Below are positions 1 to 7,753 of a stretch of DNA of 64,000 nt, piece by piece (the first letter of the stretch is position 1; each line of letters starts with the position of its first letter). Below the pieces are notes generated by a model, which had not been told where the DNA came from, ran no database searches, and saw only the letters and a program-made list of their open reading frames with translations. The DNA comes from Exiguobacterium sp. s48 (GTDB taxonomy: Bacteria > Bacillota > Bacilli > Exiguobacteriales > Exiguobacteriaceae). The stretch is taken from NCBI RefSeq assembly GCF_018617395.1, contig NZ_JACSKC010000003.1:124001-188000 (forward strand), written 5' to 3'. Position numbers and translations under genes: made by a program.

Positions 1-1041
1 GCATCTTCGTTTCTCGCTGGCTTTTCCATTGCAATCTATTCGTTGACGAACACGTTTGGAAATGTGCTTTCCGGTATATGGACCGACAAAAGTGGCCCAT
101 ATCGTGTGTTGATTCTCGGTTTATTTTTGACGAGCCTCAGTTTATTGGCCTATCAATTCGTCGAGTCGCCATTCATGTTACTGCTTGTCCGATGTGTCCA
201 CGGCTTTATGGCAGGACTCATCGTGCCGGCTGCCTTTACGCTGTCTGCGAACATCACCTCGATGAACCGTCAAGGAAAGAAAGTTGCCATCACCGGTAGC
301 TTTGTCGGATTGGCGGCCATCATCGGTCCTGCGTTCAGTGGAATTGTCGCCAGTGTCACATCACCACCGACCGTTTTTTTATTCGTCTCTTTATTCGGTT
401 GGGTGATTCTCGTCGTGACGATTGTGACGATGCGACGAAGTCAAACGGGCGAGACAATAAGAGAAAAAGAGAAGACACGGGAAAAGCCGGATCCGAAAGT
501 GATTCGGGCCTATTGGGGTGCGTTCTTCCTCATGTTTTCCCAAGGGGCACTCGCCTTTTTATTACCGCTCCATGTACAGGAACTTGGATATGATTCAAGG
601 TTGAGCGGGACGCTACTTAGTCTGTTCGGCGTGGTCGCCGTTTCATTCTTTTTATTACCGACGAATCGATTGTTCGATCGGTTCTCGCCGACCAAATTGA
701 CCGCGCTTGGGGTGGCAATCATTGGGGCAAGCCAGGTGTTCATTGGACAATCGAGTGTACAAATGAGCCTATATGGGGTACTTGCCTTATATGGTGTCGG
801 GTTTGCCATTTTATTCCCGGCCATCAATACGTTGTTGATTCAAGCAACTTCTCCACAAAATCGAGGGAGGGCATACGGTGCGTTCTATGCCTTTTTCTCT
901 CTTGGAACGGTAGTGGGGTCATCGTTCTTAAGTGTTCTTCCGCTCTCAATCGCCCAGCAATTCACACTGACCGGCTTGATTTTAGGGAGCGCGAGCCTCA
1001 TCTTTCTTGTCAGTGCACGAAAGAAGGGACAGATGTTTTGA
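1..1041 (+). CDS. MFS transporter, 3' part (runs off the left edge)
   Basis: The frame is open from base 1 to the TGA at 1039-1041, so the TTG at 43 is an internal codon and the true start lies outside the window. About 346 residues are visible, with repeated hydrophobic segments typical of the second and later helices of a major facilitator superfamily (MFS) carrier. A basic cytoplasmic loop (RRSQTGETIREKEKTREK) in the middle separates the two six-helix halves, and the short charged C-terminal tail SARKKGQMF looks like a natural end. MFS drug or metabolite efflux is the family's usual role; the substrate cannot be told from sequence. Followed by a weak intrinsic terminator, so it is probably not cotranscribed with the aldehyde dehydrogenase gene. 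Confidence 0.85.
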   Translation, partial: ASSFLAGFSIAIYSLTNTFGNVLSGIWTDKSGPYRVLILGLFLTSLSLLAYQFVESPFMLLLVRCVHGFMAGLIVPAAFTLSANITSMNRQGKKVAITGSFVGLAAIIGPAFSGIVASVTSPPTVFLFVSLFGWVILVVTIVTMRRSQTGETIREKEKTREKPDPKVIRAYWGAFFLMFSQGALAFLLPLHVQELGYDSRLSGTLLSLFGVVAVSFFLLPTNRLFDRFSPTKLTALGVAIIGASQVFIGQSSVQMSLYGVLALYGVGFAILFPAINTLLIQATSPQNRGRAYGAFYAFFSLGTVVGSSFLSVLPLSIAQQFTLTGLILGSASLIFLVSARKKGQMF

Positions 1042-1089
1042 CACGACCGAGGCAATCGATTACTCTATGATTAAACGTTTAAACATTTA

Positions 1090-1129
1090 AACGCTTTGTG
1101 TGCGTTAAATCGATGAAAGCGTTTTTTTT
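1090..1129 (+). terminator. Probable intrinsic terminator after MFS gene
   Basis: AACGCTTT (1090-1097) can pair with AAAGCGTT (1116-1123), followed by a run of eight T. The loop is long (18 nt), so it is weaker than the other terminators here. Confidence 0.5.
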
Positions 1130-1192
1130 CGATTCGCTTTTCACACGATGTTACAATGAAATCAATGTGATGAATCATAAGGAGGAAATTTC

Positions 1193-2578
1193 ATGCTGGC
1201 ACCGATTGAACAGTTGACGATTGACGAACTAGTCCAGAAACAGCGCCGCTTCTTTAAAACCCAGGCGACAAAATCAATGGCATTTCGTTTGAGCATGCTG
1301 ACGTTTTTAAAGGAGTCCATTAAGCATCACGAGGCGGATTTGTTAGAGGCCCTTCGCGAAGATTTGAACAAGTCCGAAATGGATGCATACACGACGGAAA
1401 TCGGATTTATTTACGACGAGATTTCACGAACGACGCGTGAATTGAAAAGATGGATGCGTCCGAAGCGTGTCCGAGGAACGGCCATCCATCTTGGGATGAA
1501 GAGTGAGGTTCAGTACGAGCCATATGGTACGGTATTGATTATCGCTCCATGGAATTATCCATTCCAATTGGCTGTTGCGCCGCTCATCGGTGCGATTGCC
1601 GCAGGGAACACGGCCGTCGTCAAACCTTCAGAATTAACGCCGAATGTGGCGCGCGTCCTGACGCAAGTGTTAGAGCGTGCCTTCACTGACCGATATGTGG
1701 CGAGTGTCGAAGGAGATAAAGACACAGCGCAAGAGCTGTTGGACCAAAAATGGGATTATATTTTCTTCACGGGATCGACGCAAGTTGGCCGAATCGTCAA
1801 CCAGGCGGCAGCGAAACACCTGACGCCAGTCACGCTCGAACTTGGTGGAAAATCACCTGTGATCGTTCACGGAGATGCGAACGTCTCCATTGCGGCAAAA
1901 CGTATCGCGTGGGGAAAATGGATGAACGCCGGGCAAACGTGTGTCGCACCAGACTATGTGCTCGTTCATGAATCACAACAAGAAGCATTATTAGAAGCGA
2001 TCAAACAAGAGGCGTTTGCGATGTTTGGGAACGGTGTCGGTACGAAACGATACACGCGCATCGTCAATGGATCACACTTCGACCGTTTGTCTCACTATTT
2101 GACAGAAGGTGATCTTGTGTTCGGTGGAGAGACGGATCGGGATGAACTGAAAATCGCACCGACCGTCATGACGAACCTCCATGAAGATGCTGACGTGATG
2201 AAAGATGAGATTTTCGGTCCGATTTTACCGGTCATTCCATATCGTCAACTAGATGAAGTGATCGAGTTCATCTCGGACCGACCTCACCCATTGGCGCTCT
2301 ATCTCTTTACCGAGTCGAAGGATGTGGAAAGAACCGTCATGAAGCACCTTTCCTTTGGTGGCGGATGTGTGAATGATGTTATCATGCACTTGACCAACCC
2401 GAATCTACCGTTTGGTGGAGTGGGTGAGAGCGGAATGGGAGCCTATCATGGACGTACGAGTTTTGAGACGTTCAGTCATGCGAAGTCCATTTTGAAAAAT
2501 ACGACGAAATTTGATTTACCGGTCCGATATCCGAACTTCAAACCGGCCGAACAATTGATTCGTTTTATTCAACGATAA
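1193..2578 (+). CDS. NAD(P)-dependent aldehyde dehydrogenase, class 3 / YwdH-like
   Basis: 461-residue aldehyde dehydrogenase, oxidising aldehydes to carboxylic acids with NAD(P)+. Visible motifs: the cofactor-binding PWNYPF at 119-124, FTGS at 192-195, the general base Glu216 in LELGGKSP, and the catalytic Cys250 in GQTCVAPDY. The short length (about 460 rather than 490 residues) and the PWNYPF motif place it in the class 3 / fatty-aldehyde group to which B. subtilis YwdH belongs. The ATG at 1193 follows a strong AAGGAGG at 1179-1185. It stands alone, with a terminator on either side. Probably cytosolic, clearing medium or long-chain or aromatic aldehydes; the exact substrate is not predictable. 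Confidence 0.92.
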   Translation: MLAPIEQLTIDELVQKQRRFFKTQATKSMAFRLSMLTFLKESIKHHEADLLEALREDLNKSEMDAYTTEIGFIYDEISRTTRELKRWMRPKRVRGTAIHLGMKSEVQYEPYGTVLIIAPWNYPFQLAVAPLIGAIAAGNTAVVKPSELTPNVARVLTQVLERAFTDRYVASVEGDKDTAQELLDQKWDYIFFTGSTQVGRIVNQAAAKHLTPVTLELGGKSPVIVHGDANVSIAAKRIAWGKWMNAGQTCVAPDYVLVHESQQEALLEAIKQEAFAMFGNGVGTKRYTRIVNGSHFDRLSHYLTEGDLVFGGETDRDELKIAPTVMTNLHEDADVMKDEIFGPILPVIPYRQLDEVIEFISDRPHPLALYLFTESKDVERTVMKHLSFGGGCVNDVIMHLTNPNLPFGGVGESGMGAYHGRTSFETFSHAKSILKNTTKFDLPVRYPNFKPAEQLIRFIQR

Positions 2579-2588
2579 GGGAATAAAG

Positions 2589-2616
2589 AGATTCGGGTGC
2601 TATACCGAATCTTTTT
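2589..2616 (+). terminator. Intrinsic terminator after aldehyde dehydrogenase
   Basis: AGATTCGG (2589-2596) pairs with CCGAATCT (2605-2612), followed by TTTTTATTTT. Confidence 0.85.
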
Positions 2617-2676
2617 ATTTTGAAAAGATTGTTTGAAATGTCACATACTTTTCTGATACTCGCTGTCACACTCCTG

Positions 2677-2682
2677 TATAAT
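2677..2682 (+). promoter_or_regulatory. -10 box of the fnr promoter
   Basis: A perfect TATAAT; the -35 is poor (TGATAC/CTGATA about 17-18 bp upstream). Transcription would start near 2689, almost on the upstream ATG at 2693, which argues that the real translation start is the SD-preceded ATG at 2732. Confidence 0.6.
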
Positions 2683-2731
2683 AAAGTCATAAATGGAACG
2701 GACGAATGAAACATGGAGGGAGCACCGAGCT

Positions 2732-3442
2732 ATGTCAATGCAATGTGGAACGACCCAACCGAACAGTTTTGTATTCTCAGATGAAACGAAGCAATTGTTA
2801 CTCGAAATGATGACGATCCAACATCATCCGAAAGCGAGTATCGTATGTTGGGAAGGCGAGAAGTGTGAAAAGTTCTTTTACTTAAAGAGTGGTTCTGTCA
2901 AATTCACAAAAATCACGAAAAAGGGAAATCCGCTTGTCATGTTCATGTATGGGGCAGATGATTTCTTTGGTGAATTCGATATTGTGGAGACTTTCCCTAG
3001 TTCATATAGCATCGAGACGACCGAAGAGAGTACAATCGGGACGATTTCAAAACGTGAATTGGAATCGCTCATGCAACGTGATATTCGATTTGCTGGAGAA
3101 ATCTTACGATGGACCTCGATGATGCGTAAACATTCCGAGATGAAAGTACGTGACTTATTGCTATACGGTAAACCAGGGGCGTTAGCCTCGACGTTGCTTC
3201 GGATGGCTGCGATGCAAGGTGTGGAGGAAGAAGGTACAATCGTGATTCCTCGTCATCCTTCCGATGGTGAGCTCGGACAATTGATCGGAGCCCCGCGAGA
3301 GACGGTGAACCGCTTGATTAGTCAGTGGCGAAAGGATGGGGTCATCAGCACGACCGGTAAATCGATCGTCATCCACGATGTCGATTTTTTAAAGGAACTA
3401 TGCCATTGCGAGGGTTGTCCAGCAGGAATATGTCGTTTGTAA
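2732..3442 (+). CDS. fnr: Crp/Fnr-family oxygen sensor, Fnr
   Basis: 236-residue transcription regulator: an N-terminal cyclic-nucleotide-like beta-barrel (about 20-115), a dimerisation helix (about 118-145) and a C-terminal winged helix-turn-helix (about 177-202, LGQLIGAPRETVNRL). The C-terminus carries Cys226-x2-Cys229-x4-Cys234, the same 3+5 spacing as the three cysteines that, with Asp141, hold the [4Fe-4S] cluster in B. subtilis Fnr; Asp141 is also present here. So it should be an oxygen-sensing activator of anaerobic genes. The longer reading from 2693 lacks a ribosome-binding site; ATG 2732 has GGAGGG at 2715-2720, hence the start chosen. It lies directly upstream of a ba3 oxidase operon that has an Fnr-type box. 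Ends in its own terminator. Confidence 0.9.
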   Translation: MSMQCGTTQPNSFVFSDETKQLLLEMMTIQHHPKASIVCWEGEKCEKFFYLKSGSVKFTKITKKGNPLVMFMYGADDFFGEFDIVETFPSSYSIETTEESTIGTISKRELESLMQRDIRFAGEILRWTSMMRKHSEMKVRDLLLYGKPGALASTLLRMAAMQGVEEEGTIVIPRHPSDGELGQLIGAPRETVNRLISQWRKDGVISTTGKSIVIHDVDFLKELCHCEGCPAGICRL

Positions 3443-3469
3443 ACCGCCTCTACATCAGGCGGTTTTTTT
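3441..3469 (+). terminator. Intrinsic terminator after fnr
   Basis: AAACCGCCT (3441-3449) pairs with AGGCGGTTT (3457-3465), followed by seven T. It begins inside the fnr stop codon. Confidence 0.92.
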
Positions 3470-3541
3470 GTGGACTGTTTTGAATAAATGTGAACTTTAT
3501 GTGTTGAAACTACGCAAAATTGATGTGATTGTCACTTTTGA

Positions 3542-3557
3542 AGTGATAAATATCACA
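3542..3557 (+). promoter_or_regulatory. Candidate Fnr/Crp-type operator upstream of the ba3 oxidase operon
   Basis: AGTGA-TAAATA-TCACA differs by one base from the TGTGA-N6-TCACA site of B. subtilis Fnr. Its centre (3549.5) is about 42 bp upstream of the start site expected from the -10-like TACAAT at 3580-3585, the class II activator position; no good -35 is present, as usual for activator-dependent promoters. A further TGTGA lies 19 bp upstream, next to a TCAC half. Confidence 0.65.
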
Positions 3558-3619
3558 TATTAACGCCTTGGCGATTGCATACAATAAAGGTGGAAAAACA
3601 ACCGAAAGGGGTCTTACAC

Positions 3620-3739
3620 GTGGAACATAAAGATGGGCAAGAGCCGAACTTAAAGGGAACGTTTACATCGGTCATGATCGTGGCGGGTGTCATCATCGCC
3701 ATGTGGTCATCAGTCTTTTACTTATTCGTCACACGATAA
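3620..3739 (+). CDS. ba3-type cytochrome c oxidase small subunit IIa
   Basis: A 39-codon gene starting GTG at 3620 after AAAGGGG (3605-3611). The product has a short hydrophilic N-terminus (EHKDGQEPNLKG) and one membrane helix (about residues 15-36, SVMIVAGVIIAMWSSVFYLF) ending TR. This matches the size and topology of the subunit IIa found in ba3 oxidases such as that of Thermus, where it supplies the helix missing from the single-helix subunit II. It is the first gene of a three-gene operon with subunits II and I, 23 bp before subunit II. It is easily missed because of its size. Confidence 0.82.
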   Translation: MEHKDGQEPNLKGTFTSVMIVAGVIIAMWSSVFYLFVTR

Positions 3740-3762
3740 ACATGTAGGGAGGAGGTCTCGTC

Positions 3763-4233
3763 GTGCATATTCATAAACTAGAAAAATATTGGCTAACATT
3801 TGGTATCATTCTTCTCGCAGTCTTCTTGACTGTTCTTGGGGTATCCGCATTCGCGGCAGGCAATCAACCCGCATCGGATGCGGATTTGATTGACCCGGCA
3901 AAAGTAAATCAGACAGCTCCATTTGACAAACCAGGACTTCATCAAATTGGTGAAAATGAATACGAACTGGTCATGATCGCACAAGCGTTTACGTTCACAC
4001 CAGGAAATGTTGAAATTCCAAAAGGGGCAAAAGTGACATTCCTCGTCACGTCACCTGACGTCGTTCATGGATTTCAGTTGACGGGTACACCGGTCAACAT
4101 GATGGTCGTCCCTGGACATATCAACTCATTGACGTATACGTTCGAAGATGCGGGTGAGTTCTTAATTCTTTGTAACGAATATTGCGGATCAGGACATCAC
4201 ATGATGTCGACTAAAATCAAGGTGGTGGAGTAA
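3763..4233 (+). CDS. ba3-type cytochrome c oxidase subunit II (CuA)
   Basis: 156 residues; GTG start after GGGAGGAGG (3747-3755). One N-terminal membrane helix (about 11-31) anchors an external cupredoxin domain. All CuA ligands are visible: His102 (VVHGF), Cys137, Glu139, Cys141, His145 and Met148 in CNEYCGSGHHMM, with the C-x3-C-x3-H-x2-M spacing of ba3 oxidases. There is no fused cytochrome c domain and the protein is short, as in the ba3 family. It accepts electrons from cytochrome c and passes them to subunit I. Its stop codon directly abuts the ATG of subunit I. Confidence 0.92.
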   Translation: MHIHKLEKYWLTFGIILLAVFLTVLGVSAFAAGNQPASDADLIDPAKVNQTAPFDKPGLHQIGENEYELVMIAQAFTFTPGNVEIPKGAKVTFLVTSPDVVHGFQLTGTPVNMMVVPGHINSLTYTFEDAGEFLILCNEYCGSGHHMMSTKIKVVE

Positions 4234-5919
4234 ATGAATGACGTATCATCTAAACTAAAGCAATGGGAGATGGAACGTGGGGTCCCGGTTCCGAGCATCG
4301 GAGCGAAGGAAGCACGCCTAGCTTATGGTCACGTTTTTGTATCGGTACTCGCCATCTTGATTGGGGCGCTAGCCGGATTGACTCAAACGTTGATTCGGAC
4401 GGGTGTCATTCCTGAAATCTTTGGATATTATCAATTGCTAACGGCTCACGGTATTATGCTCGGGATTGTTTTCACGACCATGTTCATCATCGGTCTCTTA
4501 TATGCACTCCTTGCGAAATCGTTCGGACGCTTTGAATCATTCCCGACACGCGTCGCGTGGCTCGGTTTTTGGACGATGATCATCGGTGCTGTCATGGTAA
4601 CCGTCATGATTTTGGCCAATAAAGGGACGGTCTTATATACATTTTATGCACCGCTTATGGCAGACCCGCTCTTCTATGTCGGGCTCGTCTTATTCGTAGT
4701 CGGGACATGGATGGCATCGTTTGCGATGTTCCGCATGTATGCGGACTACAAACGTGACAATCCTGGGATTCATCCACCACTCCCTGCATATATGAGTATT
4801 ATGACGATGCTTCTTTGGGACATTGCTACACTCGGTGTCGCAGCAACGATTCTTTTCCAACTCCTTCCGCTCTCGTTAGGATGGACAGATACAGTCGGAA
4901 TCGAGTTGTCTCGTACATTGTTCTGGTACTTCGGACACCCACTCGTTTATTTCTGGCTCATGCCGGCATATATTGTATGGTATACGGTCGTGCCGAAAGT
5001 CATCGGTGGAAAAATCTTCTCGGATGCGTTGGCACGGATGGCGTTCCTGTTGTTCTTGCTCTTCTCGTTCCCGGTCGGTTTCCACCATCAGTTGACAGAA
5101 CCAGGGATCGAACCGTTTTGGAAGTTCGTTCAAGTCATCTTGACGTTCTTGGTCGTTATCCCATCGTTTATGACAGCATTCTCGCTCTTTGCGACGTTTG
5201 AACTTCGTGGACGCGCGCTCGGCGCGAAAGGGTTGTTCGGTTGGGTGAAGAAAATGCCGTATGGCGACGTTCGTTTCCTCGCACCATTCATCGGGATGTT
5301 ATTCTTCATCCCAGCTGGTGCAGGTGGGATCATCAACGCTTCGCACCAATTGAATGCGATGGTCCACAATACACTTTGGGTCACGGGTCACTTCCATATC
5401 ACAGTCGGAACTGCCGTTGCCTTAACCTTCTTCGGAACGGCATACTGGCTTGTCCCAGTCCTTCGTGGTCGTACGTTGACGAAGGCGATGAACAAATTTG
5501 GATTGATTCAAGCAGGGACGTGGGCAGTCGGTATGAGCATCATGTCGTATGCGATGCATATTTCAGGATTAAACGGGAACCCACGTCGTACGGGTCCGGC
5601 AACTTATTTCTCGGATGCGTTGACGCGTGAGTGGATCCCATATCACGTCATGATGGCAATCGGGGGAACGATTTTGTTCATCTCTGTTCTCATCTTCGTC
5701 TACTCGATGTTCAACTTGTCATTCCTCGCTCCTAAAGGAGAAGAAGAATTCCCGCTCGCTGAGACAGAAGAGGCGGCGATGGATACACCTCGTTATTTCG
5801 AGAACTGGAAACTATGGATCACGGTGACATTCGTCTTGATCGCCTTTGCATACACGGTTCCAATCTGGCACTTGATTGAGAGTGCACCTCCTGGAGCACG
5901 AGGTTGGGTACTCTGGTAA
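4234..5919 (+). CDS. ba3-type cytochrome c oxidase subunit I
   Basis: 561-residue catalytic subunit with about 13 membrane helices, reducing O2 to water and pumping protons. Ligands visible: His72 (TAHG) and His388 for the low-spin heme, His386 (GHFHIT) for the high-spin heme, His235, His284 and His285 (FHHQ) for CuB, and Tyr239 four residues after His235, the cross-linked His-Tyr pair. The K-pathway style and the absence of the D-channel motif fit the B-family (ba3) rather than caa3/aa3 enzymes. These enzymes have high oxygen affinity, which fits microaerobic control by the upstream Fnr-like box. Last gene of the operon; a perfect terminator follows. Confidence 0.94.
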   Translation: MNDVSSKLKQWEMERGVPVPSIGAKEARLAYGHVFVSVLAILIGALAGLTQTLIRTGVIPEIFGYYQLLTAHGIMLGIVFTTMFIIGLLYALLAKSFGRFESFPTRVAWLGFWTMIIGAVMVTVMILANKGTVLYTFYAPLMADPLFYVGLVLFVVGTWMASFAMFRMYADYKRDNPGIHPPLPAYMSIMTMLLWDIATLGVAATILFQLLPLSLGWTDTVGIELSRTLFWYFGHPLVYFWLMPAYIVWYTVVPKVIGGKIFSDALARMAFLLFLLFSFPVGFHHQLTEPGIEPFWKFVQVILTFLVVIPSFMTAFSLFATFELRGRALGAKGLFGWVKKMPYGDVRFLAPFIGMLFFIPAGAGGIINASHQLNAMVHNTLWVTGHFHITVGTAVALTFFGTAYWLVPVLRGRTLTKAMNKFGLIQAGTWAVGMSIMSYAMHISGLNGNPRRTGPATYFSDALTREWIPYHVMMAIGGTILFISVLIFVYSMFNLSFLAPKGEEEFPLAETEEAAMDTPRYFENWKLWITVTFVLIAFAYTVPIWHLIESAPPGARGWVLW

Positions 5920-5923
5920 ACTA

Positions 5924-5954
5924 AAGTCAGCTCATTCGTGAGCTGACTTCTTTT
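5924..5954 (+). terminator. Intrinsic terminator of the ba3 oxidase operon
   Basis: Perfect 11-bp stem AAGTCAGCTCA (5924-5934) / TGAGCTGACTT (5939-5949), loop TTCG, then CTTTT. Confidence 0.93.
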
Positions 5955-5971
5955 GTGTGAGGAGGAACGAC

Positions 5972-6562
5972 ATGAACGTATCGGACGTCATTCGTGCAGC
6001 GCATTCGATGCACTCAGGGAATCGACCGTTTGTCGTAGCGATTGATGGATTGAGTGGAGCGGGCAAGACGACACTCGTCTCGCATTTGAGCAATGAACCG
6101 AATGTTTACGTTCTTCACATCGATGACTATATCGTCGAACGTGACAGACGCTATCAGACCGGAAAGCCTGAACCGACCGAGTATTACGCACTTCAATGGG
6201 ACGTGTCGCGCTTAGAACGTGAACTGTTTCGTCCATTGAGGAATGGGAAGACGGAATTGACGTTACCTCGTTACGTGTATGAACGAGATGTCATCGCAGA
6301 GGAGGTCGTGGACGTATCATCTGCGCATACAGTCGTCGTCGAAGGAATTTTTCTACAACGACCGGAATGGCGACCTTATTATGATTATGTGATTTATCTC
6401 GATTGTCCCCGAAAAGTTCGGTACGAGCGGGTATTAAACCGGGATACATACCTCGGTGATCCGATAGCACGGCTTGAGAAATACAAGCGCAGGTACTGGC
6501 CAGGGGAAGAATTCTATCTACAACATGTCGACCCGAAAAGAGGAGCAGACATCGTGCTCTGA
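5972..6562 (+). CDS. Uridine-kinase-like P-loop kinase
   Basis: 196 residues. Walker A GLSGAGKT at 26-33, a substrate-binding IDDY around 55-58, and a lid region rich in arginine near the C-terminus (KYKRRYWPGEE), as in the uridine kinase / phosphoribulokinase family. These enzymes phosphorylate nucleosides or small alcohols with ATP. It is somewhat shorter than canonical Udk and lacks obvious uridine-specific motifs, so the substrate is uncertain. The frame opens at GTG 5957, but that codon overlaps the GAGGAGG ribosome-binding site; ATG 5972 is the start. Single gene between two terminators. Confidence 0.75.
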   Translation: MNVSDVIRAAHSMHSGNRPFVVAIDGLSGAGKTTLVSHLSNEPNVYVLHIDDYIVERDRRYQTGKPEPTEYYALQWDVSRLERELFRPLRNGKTELTLPRYVYERDVIAEEVVDVSSAHTVVVEGIFLQRPEWRPYYDYVIYLDCPRKVRYERVLNRDTYLGDPIARLEKYKRRYWPGEEFYLQHVDPKRGADIVL

Positions 6563-6573
6563 CTGAACGTTTC

Positions 6574-6604
6574 AACATCTGACGTACGTGTCAGATGTTT
6601 TTTG
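6574..6604 (+). terminator. Intrinsic terminator after the kinase gene
   Basis: 10-bp stem AACATCTGAC (6574-6583) / GTCAGATGTT (6590-6599) followed by a T run. Confidence 0.92.
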
Positions 6605-6629
6605 TTTGGAGAAAATTTGAAAAAAATGA

Positions 6630-6657
6630 TTGACGTCAAAGTGTATTACGCTAATAA
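6630..6657 (+). promoter_or_regulatory. SigA-type promoter of the GntR-ABC operon
   Basis: TTGACG (6630-6635), 16-bp spacer, TAATAA (6652-6657). The spacer itself contains GTGTATTA, the same half-site word as the operator downstream. Confidence 0.6.
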
Positions 6658-6667
6658 TACAGTTAGA

Positions 6668-6693
6668 AAGTGTATTAACCATGTCATACACTT
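6668..6693 (+). promoter_or_regulatory. Candidate operator of the YtrA-type repressor
   Basis: Perfect inverted repeat AAGTGTAT (6668-6675) / ATACACTT (6686-6693) with a 10-bp spacer, between the promoter and the regulator's own start. A related AAGTGTATTA...TAATAC element covers the promoter itself (6639-6660). Autoregulation by the GntR-family protein is the obvious inference. Confidence 0.6.
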
Positions 6694-6708
6694 AGAAAGG
6701 TGATGAAC

Positions 6709-7095
6709 ATGCAATTCAATACGAGGGCACCGGTTTACCTGCAAGTCGTCGACTACTTCAAGAAGAAGATGGCGCTCGGTGAACTGAGAGCCGGGGATGA
6801 GATGCCATCCCGACGAGAACTAGCAAACGATTTAAAAATTAATCCGAACACCGTTCAAAAAGCGTTCAAGGAAATGGAGGACCAACAATTGATTACGACC
6901 GAACGAAATCGACCGAGTCGCGTGACGACAGATGACGTCATCCTCAAACACATTCGCTCTGAGATTGTAGATGATGCGGTCGCGGTATTTGTGGAAGCGA
7001 TTCAAGAACTCGACGTCTCGGTGGACGAGCTGGTCGAGAAAATCAAACGACAGTACAAGGAGGGGATGTACGATGATCGAAGTGTTGGGAGTTAA
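6709..7095 (+). CDS. GntR-family (YtrA-type) transcriptional regulator
   Basis: 128 residues: a GntR winged helix-turn-helix at about 10-75 (YLQVVDYFKKKMALGEL..., SRRELANDLKINPNTVQKAF) followed by only a short helical tail, the layout of the YtrA subfamily that lacks a large effector domain. YtrA-type repressors are autoregulated and control linked ABC exporters, usually in response to cell-wall antibiotics. Starts at 6700 and 6703 overlap the AAAGGTGAT ribosome-binding site, so ATG 6709 is used. It overlaps the next gene by 23 bp, which implies translational coupling. Confidence 0.88.
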   Translation: MQFNTRAPVYLQVVDYFKKKMALGELRAGDEMPSRRELANDLKINPNTVQKAFKEMEDQQLITTERNRPSRVTTDDVILKHIRSEIVDDAVAVFVEAIQELDVSVDELVEKIKRQYKEGMYDDRSVGS

Positions 7096-7753
7096 GAAAC
7101 GCTATCGCCGGAAACAAGTCATTGAAGACGTTTCGTTCACAGCAAACAAAGGGGAGATCACGTGCCTCATCGGACTAAACGGAACGGGGAAATCGACGTT
7201 ATTGAAAGGCATCATGGGATTGACACCTTTCGATAAAGGTTCGGTATTGATTGATGGAAAACCAATTGATTTGAATCGTGTCGCCTTTGTCGCCGACCAT
7301 GCGATGTTCCCAATTCATTTCACGATTGAACAATGTGAGGCGTTTATGAAAGATTTTTATCCGACATTTGATTCGGCATTATTTGCTCGTCTCGTCGAAG
7401 ATTTTAAATTGTTCCCGGAGGACAAGTTGAGCGAGTTATCGAAAGGGACGCTCGCCAAAGCGAACCTTGCGCTCGGGATTGCCCAAGATCCGGATTATCT
7501 ATTGCTCGATGAGCCGTTCTCAGGAATCGATGTCTTTTCGAAAGAACAGATTGTTGAACTGTTCTCTAGTGAAATCATGGAGAACCGGGGCGTCCTCATC
7601 ACGACACATGAAATTGAGGATATCGAGTACTTGATCGACAAGGCGGTCATGTTGAATAACGGACGCATTGTTCGTGAGTTTGATGTCGAGGATGTCCGTT
7701 TCATTCACGGGAAATCCATCGTCGATGTGATGAGAGAGGAGTACGGGGCATGA
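7073..7753 (+). CDS. ABC exporter ATP-binding protein (YtrB-like)
   Basis: 226 residues. Walker A GLNGTGKST at 34-42, Walker B LLLDEP at 143-148, a D-loop SGID and a switch histidine in TTHE. The signature is degenerate (LSKGT at 122-126 instead of LSGGQ), as is common in the ATPases linked to GntR/YtrA operons. It would power the membrane protein encoded next, with which it overlaps by ATGA. The frame opens earlier (6971), inside the regulator gene; ATG 7073 is preceded by AAGGAGGGG. Confidence 0.88.
   Translation: MIEVLGVKKRYRRKQVIEDVSFTANKGEITCLIGLNGTGKSTLLKGIMGLTPFDKGSVLIDGKPIDLNRVAFVADHAMFPIHFTIEQCEAFMKDFYPTFDSALFARLVEDFKLFPEDKLSELSKGTLAKANLALGIAQDPDYLLLDEPFSGIDVFSKEQIVELFSSEIMENRGVLITTHEIEDIEYLIDKAVMLNNGRIVREFDVEDVRFIHGKSIVDVMREEYGA

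Noticed and set aside
1072-1083. Palindrome TTAAACGTTTAA and a following ATTTAAACG between the MFS and aldehyde dehydrogenase genes
   Set aside because: AT-rich and short; could be an operator, but chance palindromes of this kind are common and no regulator is nearby.
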